A program made the translations under genes and the position numbers. This document shows, one piece after another, positions 62,030 to 64,000 of a stretch of 64,000 bases of DNA; the first letter of the stretch is position 1, and each line of letters begins with the position of its first letter. The stretch covers positions 32,678,501 to 32,742,500 of the forward strand of contig JAIVEN010000008.1 of the NCBI GenBank assembly GCA_026686845.1. Reading direction: 5' to 3'. The notes beneath the pieces were generated by a model that had not been told where the DNA came from, did no database searches, and worked only from the letters and a program-made list of their open reading frames with translations. The DNA is from Adenanthera pavonina (lineage: Eukaryota > Streptophyta > Magnoliopsida > Fabales > Fabaceae).

Positions 62030-62522
62030 CTTAGAAGCTTTCTAAGGTATTGCTATATTAGGCCAATTTGAGTATAATTTGACTTTGATCATAGCACTTA
62101 GAGAGGTGGTGTCCTTAGATCTATACCTTTCATGCCACTCTTGAAGTGTGCACAATAACTTCAGAGGATGTGGCAGTTCAATTGGGCCTTCCGTGTGAAG
62201 AAGGAGTACTTGTGACTGGTAAAATAGACTTCAATTGGGCGGATACAGGTGAATGGCTCGTTGGAATTATACCACTTGTAGTTTATATAAATGGACAAAA
62301 GCTAGCCCCTAGTTGATTGGCTAAATACTTTACTAACCTCCTAGATGATGCACATGAAAAACTGATAAAGCAATTCACTTGTGCATACATACTCGGTTGA
62401 TCTGTGGATTTTTGATGCTAGATAGATCATATCATGCTGTTATTTAATGTACCTTTCATTGATTTGGAATCTTTCAATGGCTAGCCAATATTCTTATGGA
62501 TTTGCAATATTATCTTACTTAT
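62030..62522 (+). pseudogene. Plant mobile domain (PMD) fragment
   Basis: TFHATLEVCTITSEDVAVQL and GLPCEEGVLVTGKIDFNWAD, then KLAPS (stop in place of Trp) LAKYF, DDAHEKLIKQFTCAYILG and ASQYSYGFAILSYL match the plant mobile domain of MAIN/MAIL1-like proteins and of MULE-associated proteins. It follows the MULE C-terminus directly in the same orientation. It has a frameshift near 62,100 and several stops, and is cut at 62,522 by an LTR. Confidence 0.75.
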
Positions 62523-64000
62523 GTGGACACCGTATTTTGTCCGGATAATTTTTTTTAAAAAAATATAAATATATATAAAAAAAATGAAAAAATAATAATA
62601 ATAATTATAATAAAGAAAAATACTAAAAATTAGAAAAAAAGAAAAAAAAAGAGAAAAAGAATTTTTGGACCCCAATTCGGCCTGAAAATAAAAAAATAAA
62701 TAAATAAATAAAATAAAATAAAAAATAAAAATAATAATGTATAAATAAAAAAAAATCATAAATAAATAAAAAAAAAAGAGGAGGGAGAGCTTTGGGCCAA
62801 ATTTAGCCCAAAACCTGAAGAGAAGTGGGGAAGTTTTGGGCCAAAATTCGGCCCAAAAATTGAAAAAAAATAATAATAAAAAAAAATGGAGGGAGGGGGC
62901 TGCATTGGGCTGAAGTTTCACTTCAGCCCAAAAGGTCACGAGCCCAATTAAGGGCTCGTGACCTGGTCCAGTGGGGCATTGCCCCCAAGAGGAAGAGAGC
63001 CCTTTAGGGCTCGGGAGAGAGGGAGCCTAGAGGGCTCGGGAGTGCTGGCCGCGGGTGAAGGAGGAGAGCGGCGAGACTGAGAGAGGAAAGGGATGAAGGA
63101 GCTAGGGCACCGAGGGAGAGGGGCCATGAATGTGAGAGCCGAGAGGGGCAGAGGAGAGAGCCGTGAGCTCTGGGGAGCAGCCGAGACGGGGGAGCTGGAG
63201 CACGGGCTGGCCGAAGAGAAGGGAAATGGGGAACGAGAGGGAGCTAGGAAAGTGGTGGAGCCGTGGACGCGAGACAGGGAGGGAGTTGCAGAATGAGACG
63301 GGCAGCCGCGGGCGTGAGAGGGCTGAGAGGACAAGACACGAGCGACTGAGTTAGGGACGAAAAGAGGGAGGAATGCCGAGAGCTCGGGGCACCGGGTGAG
63401 CTTCGGGCAGAGGCTGAACCAGAAGGGACCTGTAGGGCTTGGCCAAGGACGAACCAGAGGGGGTCGTGCGAGAAAAAAAAAAACAGAGGGAGCCTGCAGA
63501 GCTCGGCCGAAGGCAAACCAGAAGCAAAACAAAAAAGGGAAGTACAGCGAGGATTCTATGAGACCGAGAATGATTAGCCCTAATGCGAGGGTGCGAAGGG
63601 GAGGGACTGAAAATGATAAAGGATGTCACCCCACTACTCCTGACCGGCTGCAGCAGAGTAATGGAGGCGAGGGAGTTTTCGGGAGAGCACAAAAGAGAGA
63701 GAGAGCTCTGACAGTACGGGTATGTACAGAGTAGTGGGCTGCAGCAGAGTAATGGTGCAGTGAAGTGGGTGAAGCACTCAAATTTGGCCGGATTGGGTGC
63801 AATGAGGAGGGGGTACCACTCGCGAAGATCCTATAAAAACCACATGAAGGCTTGAGAGGGGGGTTTTTTTTCTGGAGATTTCTGTGGTCCGAGAGTGGAG
63901 AGTCTGAAAAAAACAGAGGAAGGGAAGTAGAGGGCGTGCAAGGAATTGCAGGAGAGGTTTGAACGAGGAGAAGATCCGAGGTCAGCTTCAAGTGGCTCTT
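62523..64000 (+). mobile_element. GC-rich gypsy-type LTR, running off the window
   Basis: It starts TGTGGACACCGTATTTTGTCCGG inside the plant mobile domain frame. An A-rich low-complexity tract, a GGGCTC-rich tract and a purine-rich region follow. It is homologous in order to 12810-10438 (opposite strand). Open frames here on both strands are by-products of GC-rich sequence. The right end and any internal region lie outside the window. Confidence 0.65.
63832..63838 (+). promoter_or_regulatory. Putative LTR promoter TATA box
   Basis: TATAAAA occurs in an otherwise GC-rich stretch (GATCCTATAAAAACCACATG), the position expected for the LTR promoter. Transcription would start about 30 bp downstream. 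This is inferred from motif and context only. Confidence 0.45.

Noticed and set aside
62948..63991. Several frames of 90-194 codons on both strands
   Set aside because: They overlap one another in GC- and purine-rich LTR sequence, are rich in Pro/Ser or Gly/Arg, and have no family resemblance.

Overview
This window is nuclear DNA from a flowering plant, most likely a eudicot. It is AT-rich and gene-poor. The genes carry spliceosomal introns, and the repeats are plant families: Ty1/copia, Ty3/gypsy of the Tekay/Del chromovirus type, SIRE-like LTRs, Mutator-like elements (MULEs) with a plant mobile domain, and Stowaway- and Tourist-type MITEs. I cannot name the species. No rRNA, tRNA, CRISPR array or bacterial-type operon was recognised, though I had no tool to search for tRNAs.

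Two genes look intact and are divergently transcribed at 24.3-33.6 kb. The first is VIP3/SKI8 (minus strand, two coding exons, 321 codons, seven WD40 repeats), a subunit shared by the Paf1 and Ski complexes. The second is KAE1/OSGEP (plus strand, three coding exons, 352 codons), the threonylcarbamoyl transferase of the KEOPS complex. Both appear to have a non-coding first exon and a leader intron. A third gene-like locus at 8.1-8.8 kb is a TMEM45/DUF716-family membrane protein broken by two single-base homopolymer differences. A fourth, at 15.4-15.8 kb with a remnant at 22.2 kb, is a chimeric fragment: an ISU iron-sulfur scaffold-like segment runs into the I29 prodomain of a papain-type protease, and a copia element splits the prodomain.

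The rest is layered repeats. From 1 to 7.8 kb there is a degenerate 21-nt repeat, an LTR-like region with 340-bp tandem repeats, and a solo LTR (A) with target-site duplication (TSD) TAAAG. From 8.9 to 12.8 kb lie a SIRE-like LTR and a GC-rich LTR interrupted by another repeat. A decayed copia element occupies 15.8-22.2 kb. MITEs lie at 35-36.4 kb. From 38.6 to 52.8 kb there are four Tekay-type LTR copies, one decayed Tekay gag-pol, and a second, inverted copy (B) of the first solo LTR. From 52.8 to 62.5 kb two related MULE remnants lie head-to-head. One is split by a Tourist-like MITE with TSD TTA and by a 5.7-kb insertion that contains a Tekay solo LTR with TSD ATATA; it ends in a plant mobile domain. 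That domain is cut at 62.52 kb by a GC-rich LTR that runs off the window end and resembles the one near 12.8 kb.

The most notable observations are the chimeric ISU/protease fragment, the head-to-head MULE pair that forms a long natural inverted repeat, the MITE inside the MULE catalytic motif, the inverted pair of solo LTRs bracketing the gene island, and the nested tandem duplication in the VIP3 intron. None of these amounts to a demonstrated new biological system.
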